DNA from: Bacteroidales bacterium M8
GTDB taxonomy: Bacteria; Bacteroidota; Bacteroidia; Bacteroidales; Muribaculaceae
NCBI GenBank assembly: GCA_001689495.1
Contig: LUJS01000015.1
Coordinates: forward strand, 49,120-113,119
Direction of reading: 5' to 3'
DNA: 64,000 bases
Under the pieces are notes generated by a model. That model had not been told where the DNA came from. It was given only the letters and a program-made list of their open reading frames with translations, and made no database searches. Below, piece by piece: positions 51,729-60,152 of this stretch. Within the stretch, counting starts at the first letter, position 1; each line of letters begins with the position of its first letter. Made by a program: the position numbers and the translations under genes.

Positions 51729-52583
51729 ATGTCATTGCCCGAAATCAACACCGACAGCTATCTGCCCAACTGGACGAAGCATTACTCCACCTATGACATG
51801 ACCGTGGACAATCTGCTTATAATCAATAGATACAGACACTTCAAGCCCTCAGACCGCAGCATGGCCATCTCGGCCTTGCGCGACCATGTGGCATCGGTCA
51901 TGCGAATCGCGCATCAGCCGATAGCCGAGATCCTATACAAGGCATATCCGGGAGATGACGAGAAACCGACTGCCGAAACACTTGACAAATACTTGTCTGA
52001 CGCATGTCTGCGGCTCGGCGACGTTCAGCCTCATTATCTTCCCTGCATGCGCTACATGCTTGTGATGTGCAGGGACATAGCCCGTGAGATCAAGGATATA
52101 GCAGACTGGTCGAGAAAAGACCGTGCCAACGGATTCGGAAACGCCGGGACGTTCTATTACACTCTGTTCAGTCTTATTACGGGGCGCTGGACATGCGGCG
52201 ACAATTCATATCTTCAGGACGATGTCGAGGCGGCCTTCCCGATCGTGGGGAACGCTTTGGGCAAGAACTGGGAGAATCTCTTTACAGACGGGCAGCTTGA
52301 CGAGCGGAAGGTAGTCAGGCTCTTCGCCGACCCGTGCCTGTGGCTTGAGTGGGACAAGAGGGCATGTCACGAAATGACCGTGTTCAGGACCGTGGAGAGG
52401 CTGCTGACATTTGAGTGCTATGAGAAGAACGGCAACTATGAGTATTCGGAGGAGGGTTACTATTATCCCCGTTCCAACTACTCGCTGCCTGTCTACAGCC
52501 GCATGGCCGGGCGCCTGCATTTCCACAATTTTGTCTTGAAGAAATCCTTTATCGAGGATCTCAAGTCCCGCCGTAATTCCTGA
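51729..52583 (+). CDS. Uncharacterised 284-aa protein upstream of two radical SAM genes
   Basis: No recognised domain, signal peptide or membrane helix. It is rich in aromatic and charged residues. Segments such as YLPCMRYMLVMCRDIAREIKD and RACHEMTVFRTVERLLTFECYE are helical, and the C-terminus (YEYSEEGYYYPRSNYSLPVY) is unusually Tyr-rich. Its stop overlaps the first radical SAM gene (TGATG). It could be a scaffold or substrate-binding partner, or a target for the radical enzymes. No Cys-rich or leader/core peptide layout is seen. Confidence 0.65.
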   Translation: MSLPEINTDSYLPNWTKHYSTYDMTVDNLLIINRYRHFKPSDRSMAISALRDHVASVMRIAHQPIAEILYKAYPGDDEKPTAETLDKYLSDACLRLGDVQPHYLPCMRYMLVMCRDIAREIKDIADWSRKDRANGFGNAGTFYYTLFSLITGRWTCGDNSYLQDDVEAAFPIVGNALGKNWENLFTDGQLDERKVVRLFADPCLWLEWDKRACHEMTVFRTVERLLTFECYEKNGNYEYSEEGYYYPRSNYSLPVYSRMAGRLHFHNFVLKKSFIEDLKSRRNS

Positions 52584-53461
52584 TGCAGCTCTTTGGCAAG
52601 GAGATAGACCTGTGGCGCGACAGATGTTCGGTCTCGGGCATTCCGCCCGACAGGTCGCGCCCGTTTGTCAACCTTTTCGTCAAGGTCACAGACGCTTGCG
52701 ATGCCTCGTGCCCCTTTTGCTGCAATGCCGGACATCACGCCAAGGGTGATTTCGACATCGACAAGCTGTTCAGGGTCATCGACGGGATATGTGCGAGTGG
52801 CGCAAGGCTGAACAGAATATCGCTTACGGGCGGCGAACCGTCGATGCGCCCCGACACGGTCGAGGAGATCGTCTCGGGCATCGCCGCCATGCCATCGTGC
52901 GCGTTCACGCAACTGCATCTCAACACCAACGGTCTCTCGCCCGATTCCGTCCGCCTCATGTCCCTGCCTCGGATAGACTCTGTTTCCCTGTCCATGCATC
53001 ACTATGACCCTGACAGACGCTGCGAACTGTTCGGTCGAACCGACGGATACACCGAGCCCGACCTTTCGGCTGTGAGCCGCAACAAGCTCAACATAAGCTG
53101 CAATCTCATAAGGAGTTACATTGATTCAGCCGAGGAGGTGGGACGCATGATAGCCTATGTCGCCGGACTGGGCGTCAGGTCCACTGGCTTTGTTGGGCTC
53201 ATGCCTGCAAACGATTACTGCCGCGAGCGTTATGTGGATATGTCGGAGATTGATTTCAGTTCGATTCCCGGGCTCATGCCTGTCGAGACACGCAGCCGCG
53301 AGGGGCGATGCCGCTGCCGCAATTACCTCTATATGGGTGGAGGCATACCCGTCGACGTCTATGTGCGCGAGTCGCTCGACCCTACCTATTGCGAGTCCTC
53401 GCTGTTGTTCGACGGGAGGTTTCTCAGACAGGGTTTTCATAAGGATGACATTATCCTCTGA
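52583..53461 (+). CDS. Radical SAM protein (CxxxCxxC)
   Basis: A 292-residue radical SAM enzyme. The [4Fe-4S] motif is C39-x3-C43-x2-C46 in DACDASCPFCC, followed by the GGEPSMRP motif near residue 90 and further SAM-barrel segments (FTQLHLNTNGLS, RIDSVSLSMHHYD). The C-terminus is short and has CRCRNYLYMGGGIPVDVYVRES and a later YCESS, so a second cluster is not clearly present. It starts inside the stop of the 284-aa gene and is followed after 2 bp by a HemN-like radical SAM gene. Reaction unknown. Confidence 0.85.
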   Translation: MQLFGKEIDLWRDRCSVSGIPPDRSRPFVNLFVKVTDACDASCPFCCNAGHHAKGDFDIDKLFRVIDGICASGARLNRISLTGGEPSMRPDTVEEIVSGIAAMPSCAFTQLHLNTNGLSPDSVRLMSLPRIDSVSLSMHHYDPDRRCELFGRTDGYTEPDLSAVSRNKLNISCNLIRSYIDSAEEVGRMIAYVAGLGVRSTGFVGLMPANDYCRERYVDMSEIDFSSIPGLMPVETRSREGRCRCRNYLYMGGGIPVDVYVRESLDPTYCESSLLFDGRFLRQGFHKDDIIL

Positions 53462-53463
53462 CC

Positions 53464-54732
53464 ATGGCCGATTACGCAAGAGAGCTCGAACGGCGCATCT
53501 GTCAGGACCGCCATACCACGGCCTATCCCCTCGACCCCTCGGAGTGGGCGGCATACAGCCGTCCCGGCGACTTGCAGTTCGGTCGGTCGGGCCGATTGTC
53601 GTTCTATCTTCACGTCCCGTTCTGCGAACACCTCTGCCGTTTCTGCGAATATACACGCTGCCGCGTGCCGTCCGAAGAAGTTCAGGGCCGTTATCTCGAT
53701 GTGATCGGCAACGACATTGACCGATTCATCTCCCGACATCCCGACATTCTGCTCGAGGGGCTGGACATAGGTGGGGGTACCCCGACTTCGCTCTCTCTCG
53801 CCAACTTCGATCGCTTGATGAAGATGGCACACGAGATAATGTGGCGGCTCCCGCTGACGGCTGATTTCGAGCCGAGCATCGAGGCTACATTCCACACCCT
53901 GACCCCCGAAAGGATTCGCATGATTGCCGACGCCGGTTTCAGGCGCGTCTCTCTTGGCGTGCAGTCTACCGGCTCGGGGATTCTCGGCGGTACGGGGCGT
54001 GACCCCGCCCTGCAGACCCTGCGTCGCATGGCCAAAGTGATTGATGCCATTAGGGCCGTCGGGGATTTCAAGATAAATCTTGACTTCATGTATGGCTTTG
54101 AGGGGCATGGCTCTGTCGGCGAGGGTGATTTCCATGCGGTGCGTGAGCTGTGTCCCGAGCAGGTAACTCTCTATGAGCTCCGCACGAATCAACTGAGCGG
54201 CTATGGCCGTGACGAGAGCCCCGACAGCCGATTCAGGGACTATGCGAGGTGGCATGACTTCTTGGTCGGCGAGGGTTATCACGGAGAATTCGGGCGCAAT
54301 ACGTTCTCGCTCGACGCGACGGATTTCGGCGTGTCGTCATACCTACGCCATCGTATGCTCGAGGGTGCCGATTACAAGGGCTTTGGCATCTCGGCACAGA
54401 GCATGTCGGGTGGCGGTGTGGCATATAATGTCGGCAAGAACCACGGCGATCTCCTGTCGCTGATTGACAGGGATTCATACGACGCCGTGAGCCATTACGG
54501 TCTGCCTCCGCTCGAGAAGTTTGCCAAGTTTGTCTGTGTCAGCTCATATTCGGGCGGCTTTGACCGCAGGGTGGCCCGCGAGAGATTCGTGCCCGACTTC
54601 GACAGCCGTTTCGGCGGTCTCGTCGACTTTCTCGTTTCGTCGGGCCTTGTCTCGGTGTCAGGCGACCGCATCGTGCTGACGAGGCTGGGATTCAGGCACT
54701 ATGGCGCCGTGATGTCATTGTTTTACAGATAA
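53464..54732 (+). CDS. HemN/HemW-like radical SAM protein
   Basis: The 422-residue protein resembles oxygen-independent coproporphyrinogen oxidase relatives: SFYLHVPFCEHLCRFCEYTR near 46-65 (C54, C58, C61, plus C66), GGGTPTSLSLANFDRL near 98-113, RRVSLGVQSTGSGIL near 160-174, and the C-terminal HemN-type region (YKGFGISAQSMSGGGVAYNV). The fourth Cys is not in the CxC spacing of true HemN, so this is probably a different enzyme such as a HemW/HutW-type or tailoring protein. It forms a pair with the preceding radical SAM gene. Confidence 0.85.
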   Translation: MADYARELERRICQDRHTTAYPLDPSEWAAYSRPGDLQFGRSGRLSFYLHVPFCEHLCRFCEYTRCRVPSEEVQGRYLDVIGNDIDRFISRHPDILLEGLDIGGGTPTSLSLANFDRLMKMAHEIMWRLPLTADFEPSIEATFHTLTPERIRMIADAGFRRVSLGVQSTGSGILGGTGRDPALQTLRRMAKVIDAIRAVGDFKINLDFMYGFEGHGSVGEGDFHAVRELCPEQVTLYELRTNQLSGYGRDESPDSRFRDYARWHDFLVGEGYHGEFGRNTFSLDATDFGVSSYLRHRMLEGADYKGFGISAQSMSGGGVAYNVGKNHGDLLSLIDRDSYDAVSHYGLPPLEKFAKFVCVSSYSGGFDRRVARERFVPDFDSRFGGLVDFLVSSGLVSVSGDRIVLTRLGFRHYGAVMSLFYR

Positions 54733-54784
54733 TATATCACTCTCTCCATGCAATTTTTGTCTGACTGAAAAGTTATCACTATAT

Positions 54785-55294
54785 ATGGATAATTGTTTGA
54801 AAACCCGCAGGCTTATCCTGCGCACGTGGCGCGAGGAAGATGCGGAGTCGCTTTACAGATATGCCTCCGACCCGAGGGTAGGCGTTCCCGCCGGCTGGCC
54901 TCCGCATGAGTCGGTCGAGATGAGCCGCGAGGTGATACTCACGGTCTTTTCTGTGCCTGAAACCTATGCCGTCGTGCCCGAGGGGGGCGACGGCCCCGTA
55001 GGATGCGTCGGTCTGGTGCCTCGCGAGAGCCGTCATGTCGAGGGCCTTAAGGAGAACGATGCCGAAATAGGCTACTGGATCGGGACTCCGTGGTGGGGCA
55101 GGGGCCTGATACCCGAGGCCGTCGCCGAACTGATGCGCCATTGCAGGGAGGATCTCGGATGTGACGATCTCTGGATAGGATTCTTTGACGGCAACGACAA
55201 GTCGCGTCGCGTGGCCGAGAAGTGCGGTTTCTCCTATCACCATACCCAGACATCCGACGGGACGGTGGAGCATTTCTATATCAACCGCAAGTAA
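54785..55294 (+). CDS. GNAT family N-acetyltransferase (RimJ/RimL-like)
   Basis: 169 residues. The start LKTRRLILRTWREEDAESLYRYASDPRVG and EIGYWIGTPWWGRGLIPEAVAELM (acetyl-CoA loop with WGRG near 99-102) are typical of RimJ/RimL-type enzymes that acetylate amino groups on proteins or small molecules. A closing RVAEKCGFSYHHT segment fits. It lies 52 bp after the radical SAM pair and 3 bp before a secreted-protein gene. Substrate unknown. Confidence 0.87.
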   Translation: MDNCLKTRRLILRTWREEDAESLYRYASDPRVGVPAGWPPHESVEMSREVILTVFSVPETYAVVPEGGDGPVGCVGLVPRESRHVEGLKENDAEIGYWIGTPWWGRGLIPEAVAELMRHCREDLGCDDLWIGFFDGNDKSRRVAEKCGFSYHHTQTSDGTVEHFYINRK

Positions 55295-55297
55295 CCT

Positions 55298-56554
55298 GTG
55301 AGACGGATGGCGGCTTCAGGATTCGATCGGATATTAGCTGCGGCATGTGGTGTTGTGCTTGTCGCCGTCGCGCTGCTCTTTGCATTGCCCGCCGCGGCAG
55401 CGGGGCGTTGCATCGTCGTCGACTCCGTCACCGGCGAGCCACTGCCCAAGGCATCCGTCGCCGACCACAGGGGCAAGCCCGTCGGGGTATGCTCTGACCG
55501 CGGCGAGCTCCCCTATATGTCACCCGACGAGTACCCGCTCACTGTCAGCTATGTGGGATATTACCCCAAGACGGTCACCCGGGCGCACAAGGGGAAGATA
55601 AGGCTGAGGGAATATACATACGATTTGCCTGAGGTGGTGGTCGAGCCGCGCAAGCGTCAGGTGCTTCACCTCATGGCCTATGTCCGCGAGTATTCCACAC
55701 TGGTCACGGCCAACACCGACACAGTTTTTCTGTTTCGCGAGAAGACGGTCGATTACATGATTCCCCTGAAGAAGAACAGCCGTTTCAAGGGATGGTCCAA
55801 CCCCCGCATACTTGACACGAGATCTTATTACAGATTCACCGACGGCGCCGGACTCGACAGCGTGAGCAACCATTACAGGCACTACTTCTCGTGGGCCGAC
55901 TGGGTGGGGATAATCCGCCAGTGCCCCCTGCCTCTGCGGCTGCGTGACGATGATAATGTCACCGACACCGTGCGTGGCAAGTTCGGCCCCGTGGCAATAT
56001 GGCGCCGCGCCGACGACAATGTCTATCTCGACGCCGATATTCTCGCCGACACGCTCAATCGCCGATTCGTCCCCGCCATCGGTGTCTTTCTCAGGAGCCG
56101 TGTCGACTTCTCACGATTCAACCTCAGATACCTGTTCTCAGATGTCACCGAGAACACCCTCACCGCCGACAACATCACGCAGATGTCGTTCAATATCGAG
56201 GCCAACGGCTGGGACAGGAGTCAGCATCGTCTCAGCACCCGCGCCACGCCGATGTATATGGATACCTATGCCGAAGTCTACATTACGGGGCGCGAGTACC
56301 TGACTGTCTCCGAGGCTAAGAAATGGGAGAAGAATCCGCCTCGCGGGGCGCAGATTGGCATAAATCCGCCGCCCGAGGCCCCCGAGCTCCAGCCGGCCAT
56401 ACTTGAGCTTGTCGAGCGTGTGGACAACATAGACCATCTGGCCCTGAGGCTCTCCGGTACCCCCGATGAGAGGCTTGTGGGCAAGCTGAACATGAAGCAG
56501 AAAAAGCGCAGGGGCAAGCTGAAACGATTCCTCAAATCCCTCTTCCCTTATTGA
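55298..56554 (+). CDS. Secreted protein with carboxypeptidase-regulatory-like domain
   Basis: 418 residues, with an N-terminal hydrophobic signal segment (VVLVAVALLFALPAAAAG); the start may be the first or the fourth codon (Met). Residues ~37-110 form a CarboxypepD_reg-like beta-sandwich (VVDSVTGEPLPKASVADHRG, YPLTVSYVGYYPKTV), common in Bacteroidetes outer-membrane and secreted proteins. The rest (MAYVREYSTLVTANTDTVFLF, then a C-terminal Lys-rich tail KQKKRRGKLKRFLKSL) is typical of an uncharacterised Bacteroidales family. It is likely periplasmic or outer-membrane-associated. It is flanked by two GNAT genes at 3 bp and 15 bp. Confidence 0.75.
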   Translation: MRRMAASGFDRILAAACGVVLVAVALLFALPAAAAGRCIVVDSVTGEPLPKASVADHRGKPVGVCSDRGELPYMSPDEYPLTVSYVGYYPKTVTRAHKGKIRLREYTYDLPEVVVEPRKRQVLHLMAYVREYSTLVTANTDTVFLFREKTVDYMIPLKKNSRFKGWSNPRILDTRSYYRFTDGAGLDSVSNHYRHYFSWADWVGIIRQCPLPLRLRDDDNVTDTVRGKFGPVAIWRRADDNVYLDADILADTLNRRFVPAIGVFLRSRVDFSRFNLRYLFSDVTENTLTADNITQMSFNIEANGWDRSQHRLSTRATPMYMDTYAEVYITGREYLTVSEAKKWEKNPPRGAQIGINPPPEAPELQPAILELVERVDNIDHLALRLSGTPDERLVGKLNMKQKKRRGKLKRFLKSLFPY

Positions 56555-56569
56555 TTGAAAACCGGTTGC

Positions 56570-57106
56570 ATGGACAAGGTATATATCGAGACCGATAGGT
56601 TGTTGCTTAGAGGCTGGCGTGATTCGGACCGCGAGCCGTTTGCCGCGATGAACGCTGATGCCGAGGTGATGCGTCATTTTCCGGCCTGTATGTCGCGCGA
56701 GCAGTCTGACGCTCTGGTCGACAGGATTGTGTCTGAGATTGACGAGCATGGCTTGGGCCTGTTTGCCGTGGGACTCAAGGACACTGGCGAGTTTATCGGA
56801 TTCGTGGGTTTGCATCGCTTCTGTTTTGATGTCCCCTTTGCTCCCGGATGGGAGATTGGCTGGAGACTCGACAAGAGATTCTGGCATCAGGGCTATGCCA
56901 CGGAGGCCGCTGCGGCCTGCATCGACCATGCACGCAGGCACGCGGTGTCTGACAGGCTCTATTCCTTCACCGCCGTGTCCAATACCCCGTCCGAAAGTGT
57001 GATGAAGAGGATAGGAATGACCTTTTCAGGCCGCTTCATGCACCCCGCCCTCCCAGACGGCCATCCCCTCAAGGAACACGTCCTCTACGCCTTGGATTTA
57101 AAATAG
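56570..57106 (+). CDS. GNAT family N-acetyltransferase
   Basis: The start at 56570 (MDKVYIETDRLLLRGWRDSDREPF) is supported by the conserved opening. The 178-residue enzyme has the acetyl-CoA loop KRFWHQGYATEAAAACIDHA near 104-123 and the end SVMKRIGMTFSGRFMHP, like RimJ/RimL-type proteins. It follows the secreted-protein gene by 15 bp, so the three genes 54785-57106 are likely one transcript. Confidence 0.87.
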   Translation: MDKVYIETDRLLLRGWRDSDREPFAAMNADAEVMRHFPACMSREQSDALVDRIVSEIDEHGLGLFAVGLKDTGEFIGFVGLHRFCFDVPFAPGWEIGWRLDKRFWHQGYATEAAAACIDHARRHAVSDRLYSFTAVSNTPSESVMKRIGMTFSGRFMHPALPDGHPLKEHVLYALDLK

Positions 57107-57182
57107 CTGAGTATCCATCCAAAATGGACAAAACGGACGCTTTTTAAATGATCATATAGTTGCAAAATCAAAGAGTTTATAC

Positions 57183-57268
57183 TACATTTGCAATTATTAA
57201 TGGCTATCTGTGTCGTCTGGGCGAGCTAATTACTCGCTAAACAAGGTACAGGTAGTCATTCTTTTATT
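57183..57268 (+). ncRNA. Candidate small structured RNA with promoter and U-rich end
   Basis: A TACATTTG -7 box (57183-57190) is followed by a region that folds into one long hairpin. Positions 57199-57212 pair with 57247-57260 over 14 bp with three G-U pairs and no mismatch. An inner stem GCGAG (57221-57225) / CTCGC (57233-57237) caps it. CTTTTATTGTATTTAT follows. This looks like a ~70-nt transcript with intrinsic termination. No known RNA family was recognised, and no convincing ORF lies inside. Confidence 0.45.
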
Positions 57269-57297
57269 GTATTTATCTAAGATAAAAGCATATTAAC

Positions 57298-57522
57298 CTC
57301 TTTCAGTTGATGAGCGGCCTCTTCACCCCCATCCGTTCGATGCCCGGGTGGGCGCAGTGCCTGACCTATGCCATCCCGCCGCGATATTTCATCGAGATAA
57401 TGCGGTCGGTCTACCTCAAGGGCACTTCGGTCACCGAACTGTTGCCCCAATACTTGGCCCTCGCGGGTATTGCCTCGGTCCTCGTGATGACCTCGGCCCT
57501 CACGTACCGCAAACAATCCTGA
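57298..57522 (+). pseudogene. ABC-2 type transporter permease, C-terminal remnant
   Basis: About 74 codons matching the last helices of ABC-2 permeases (LMSGLFTPIRSMPGWAQCLT, IPPRYFIEIMRSVYLKG, then a final hydrophobic helix ending YRKQS-stop). The rest of the permease and its ATPase are absent. The AT-rich stretch 57107-57297, holding the candidate RNA, replaces the upstream part, so the gene was truncated by deletion or insertion there. Confidence 0.75.
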
Positions 57523-57589
57523 CGGAAGACAAAGACCGTTTTTTAGAAATTTTATGACCATAAGATTGTGAAATGTGACAGGTTGTGAC

Positions 57590-57597
57590 TATCTTTG
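57590..57597 (+). promoter_or_regulatory. -7 box of the exonuclease gene
   Basis: TATCTTTG matches TAnnTTTG, 21 bp upstream of the start. A TTG at 57566-57568 is 21 bp upstream in the -33 place. Confidence 0.55.
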
Positions 57598-57618
57598 TGG
57601 AAATAAATACCACAGAAA

Positions 57619-58107
57619 ATGCAGGATTTCGCAGCAATAGATTTCGAGACAGCCAACGGCCAACGCTCAAGCGTGTGCAGTGTCGGCGTAGTCATAGTGC
57701 GCAGCGGCAAGGTGGTGGACAAGTTCTACAGCCTCATCCAGCCCTCGCCCAATTATTATACCTACTGGACCACCCAGATACACGGGCTGACCCGGAGCGA
57801 TACCGACGGACAGCCGCAGTTTCCCGAGGTCTGGGCTCAGGTGGCCGAGCGCATCGGCGGGCTGCCGCTCGTGGCCCACAACAAGCCGTTTGACGAGGGG
57901 TGCCTGAAGGCCGTGTTCGAGGAATATGGCATGGAGTATCCCGGCTATCAGTTTTACTGCACGCTCTCGGCCTCGCGCCGCCGCCTCAAGCTGCCGTGCC
58001 ACCAGTTGCACGTCGTGGCGCAGGAGTGCGGATATGACCTCGACCGCCACCACCATGCGCTGGCGGATGCAGAGGCATGTGCGGCCATCGCCATGAAGAT
58101 ACTCTGA
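57619..58107 (+). CDS. DEDDh 3'-5' exonuclease (DnaQ/epsilon-like)
   Basis: A 162-residue exonuclease domain alone. Exo I is AAIDFETANG (D8, E10), Exo II is LVAHNKPFDEGCL near 88-100, and Exo III is HHALADAEACA near 145-155 with the DEDDh His. It is close in size and motifs to stand-alone DnaQ-like exonucleases of Bacteroidetes, which trim DNA or RNA 3' ends. It has its own promoter and follows the broken ABC permease. Confidence 0.9.
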   Translation: MQDFAAIDFETANGQRSSVCSVGVVIVRSGKVVDKFYSLIQPSPNYYTYWTTQIHGLTRSDTDGQPQFPEVWAQVAERIGGLPLVAHNKPFDEGCLKAVFEEYGMEYPGYQFYCTLSASRRRLKLPCHQLHVVAQECGYDLDRHHHALADAEACAAIAMKIL

Positions 58108-58160
58108 CACCCGGTCGTAAAATATCGGGTGGATTATTAGCGTATTATCGTTTTTTTGCG

Positions 58161-58168
58161 TAGCTTTG
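58161..58168 (+). promoter_or_regulatory. -7 box of the fucP-like gene
   Basis: TAGCTTTG matches TAnnTTTG, 72 bp upstream of the fucP-like start, preceded by a T-run. The leader contains no recognised element. Confidence 0.5.
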
Positions 58169-58240
58169 CAGAGCGGTCTTGCCGCAGTTTCTCATAATCC
58201 GAATTCAATACCTTAAATCCTTGTATGTAAACTATACCGT

Positions 58241-59542
58241 ATGAAAGAGAACCAATCTATGTTTGGAGTGAATGCCGTCAGGTATATCATACCGTTCATT
58301 CTGATAACCAGCTGCTTTGCCCTCTGGGGATTTGCCAACGACATAACAAACCCCATGGTCAAGGCCTTCTCCAAGATATTCAGGATGAGTGTCACCGACG
58401 GCACTCTGGTGCAGGTTGCATTCTACGGCGGTTACTTCGCCATGGCCTTCCCGGCGGCAATATTCATACGCAGATTCTCATACAAGGCCGGTGTCCTGAC
58501 GGGACTGGGGCTCTATGCTCTCGGCGCGTTCCTCTTCTATCCGGCCATGCTCACGGGGAGCTATTACCCGTTTCTGATAGCCTATTTCATCCTGACGTGC
58601 GGACTCTCTTTCCTCGAGACAAGCTGTAACCCCTACATCCTGTCTATGGGGCCCGAGGAGACTGCTACAAGACGACTCAACTTTGCCCAGTCATTCAACC
58701 CCGTTGGGTCGCTGCTGGGTATGTGGGTAGCGATGACGTTCATACAGTCCAAGCTGAATCCCCTCGAGACCGAGGCTCGTGCCGCCTTGTCGGACGCCGA
58801 GTTCGAGGCCGTGCGCGATGCCGACCTCATGGTGCTCATAATGCCATATCTCGTCATCGGCGCCGTGGTGCTGGTGATGTTTGCCGTGATTGCCCTGACA
58901 CGGATGCCGGGCAATGGCGACGGGTCGCACGACATACGCTTTTTCTCGACGCTCAGGCGCATATTCTCCATCAGCCGCTATCGCGAGGGCGTGGTGGCCC
59001 AGTTCTTCTATATAGGCGCGCAGATCATGTGCTGGACATTCATCATCCAGTATGGCACGAGGGTGTTCATGCTCGAGGGGATGGACGAGAAGGCTGCCGA
59101 GGTGCTGTCGCAGAGATATAACATAATCGCGATGATCATCTTCTGCTGCAGCCGCTTTGTCTGCACCTACCTGCTGCGTTTCGTCAACGCCGGCCGACTG
59201 CTGGCGACACTGGCCGTCGTGGCCTCGATACTCACCATCGGCGTCATCATCTTTCAGGACCGCACGGGCGTATATTGCCTCGTGGGTGTCTCGGCCTGCA
59301 TGTCGCTGATGTTCCCTACAATCTACGGCATTGCCCTCAACGGACTCGGCGAGGATGCCAAGTTTGGCGCCGCTGGTCTCATCATGGCCATTCTCGGCGG
59401 CTCGGTGCTCCCTCCGATTCAGGCAAGCATCATAGACTGCGGCACCGTCGGCGACTTCCCCGCCGTCAATGTGTCATTCATCCTTCCTCTGATCAGTTTC
59501 ATCGTCATCACGGTCTATGGCGTGCGCCGTGCCCGTGACTGA
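58241..59542 (+). CDS. fucP: FucP-type sugar:H+ symporter (MFS)
   Basis: A 433-residue MFS permease of the FucP family. FALWGFANDITNPMVKAFSKIF with the conserved WGFANDITNP near residues 29-38, TCGLSFLETSCNPYILSMGPEETATRRLNFAQSFNP near 113-148, and the helix-7 segment MCWTFIIQYGTRVF all fit L-fucose/galactose/glucose symporters. It may feed the distant fkp, but the sugar cannot be settled from the sequence. It is a single gene, convergent with prfH (4-bp gap). Confidence 0.88.
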   Translation: MKENQSMFGVNAVRYIIPFILITSCFALWGFANDITNPMVKAFSKIFRMSVTDGTLVQVAFYGGYFAMAFPAAIFIRRFSYKAGVLTGLGLYALGAFLFYPAMLTGSYYPFLIAYFILTCGLSFLETSCNPYILSMGPEETATRRLNFAQSFNPVGSLLGMWVAMTFIQSKLNPLETEARAALSDAEFEAVRDADLMVLIMPYLVIGAVVLVMFAVIALTRMPGNGDGSHDIRFFSTLRRIFSISRYREGVVAQFFYIGAQIMCWTFIIQYGTRVFMLEGMDEKAAEVLSQRYNIIAMIIFCCSRFVCTYLLRFVNAGRLLATLAVVASILTIGVIIFQDRTGVYCLVGVSACMSLMFPTIYGIALNGLGEDAKFGAAGLIMAILGGSVLPPIQASIIDCGTVGDFPAVNVSFILPLISFIVITVYGVRRARD

Positions 59543-59546
59543 CGTA

Positions 59547-60152
59547 TCACAGAGGCCCTGAGAACCGTTTGACCGGGTTGCCGCGCTCGAGAGCATCGTG
59601 GCTGCACCACCGGTCGTTGACCGATGCCGCCCGGCGTCGGTCATTCATTTCGCGGACCTTCAGAATCAGTCTCTCGCGCGCACGGATTTTGTTCTGCTGC
59701 TGCGACCGCTCGTCCGAGCAGCGCACCGTTATCCCGGTGGGGACATGCGTTGCCCTGACCGTGGTCTCGACCTTGTTGACGTTCTGTCCACCCTTGCCGC
59801 CCGACCGGCATGTGTCGTAACGGATGTCGGCATCGCTGATTTCGGGCAGCTCGGCCTCGTCAAAGAAGCCTATGCCGACAAACCAGTTGCTGCGGCGGTG
59901 GGTGGGGCGGTAGCGGTTTGAGGTCGAACGCCACAGCACGGTGCCCTGCCACTCGTCTATCGTCTCGCGGGGCACGGGCGTGTCAATGGCGAAGGTCATA
60001 GACATGAAGCATCCCTCGGCCTGATTGTGCGGCTCGGCATCGGTCAGCCGCAGCGAGGGTATGGCCTTGAGCAGTTCTCTTGCAACGAGCGTCACGGCGC
60101 GGGCACACTCCACGGGGCCGCGTCCCGCCGTTATCTGGACATATCTTTTCAT
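59547..60152 (-). CDS. prfH: Peptide chain release factor homologue PrfH
   Basis: A 201-residue RF homologue with the class I GGQ motif (RSGGKGGQNVNKVET, GGQ at 121-123) that triggers peptidyl-tRNA hydrolysis. It lacks the usual codon-recognition layout of RF1/RF2. PrfH is known to work with an adjacent RtcB paralogue to rescue and repair ribosomes cut in the decoding centre. Here it overlaps rtcB2 by 4 bp (ATGA). It is convergent with fucP. The C-terminus ends in a basic helix-like tail (REMNDRRRAASVNDRWCSHD). Confidence 0.92.
   Translation of the reverse strand: MKRYVQITAGRGPVECARAVTLVARELLKAIPSLRLTDAEPHNQAEGCFMSMTFAIDTPVPRETIDEWQGTVLWRSTSNRYRPTHRRSNWFVGIGFFDEAELPEISDADIRYDTCRSGGKGGQNVNKVETTVRATHVPTGITVRCSDERSQQQNKIRARERLILKVREMNDRRRAASVNDRWCSHDALERGNPVKRFSGPL

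Noticed and set aside
57200..57229. Nine-codon ORF (MAICVVWAS) in the candidate RNA
   Set aside because: No ribosome-binding site, and it overlaps the stem. A leader-peptide attenuator was considered, but no intact downstream gene exists.
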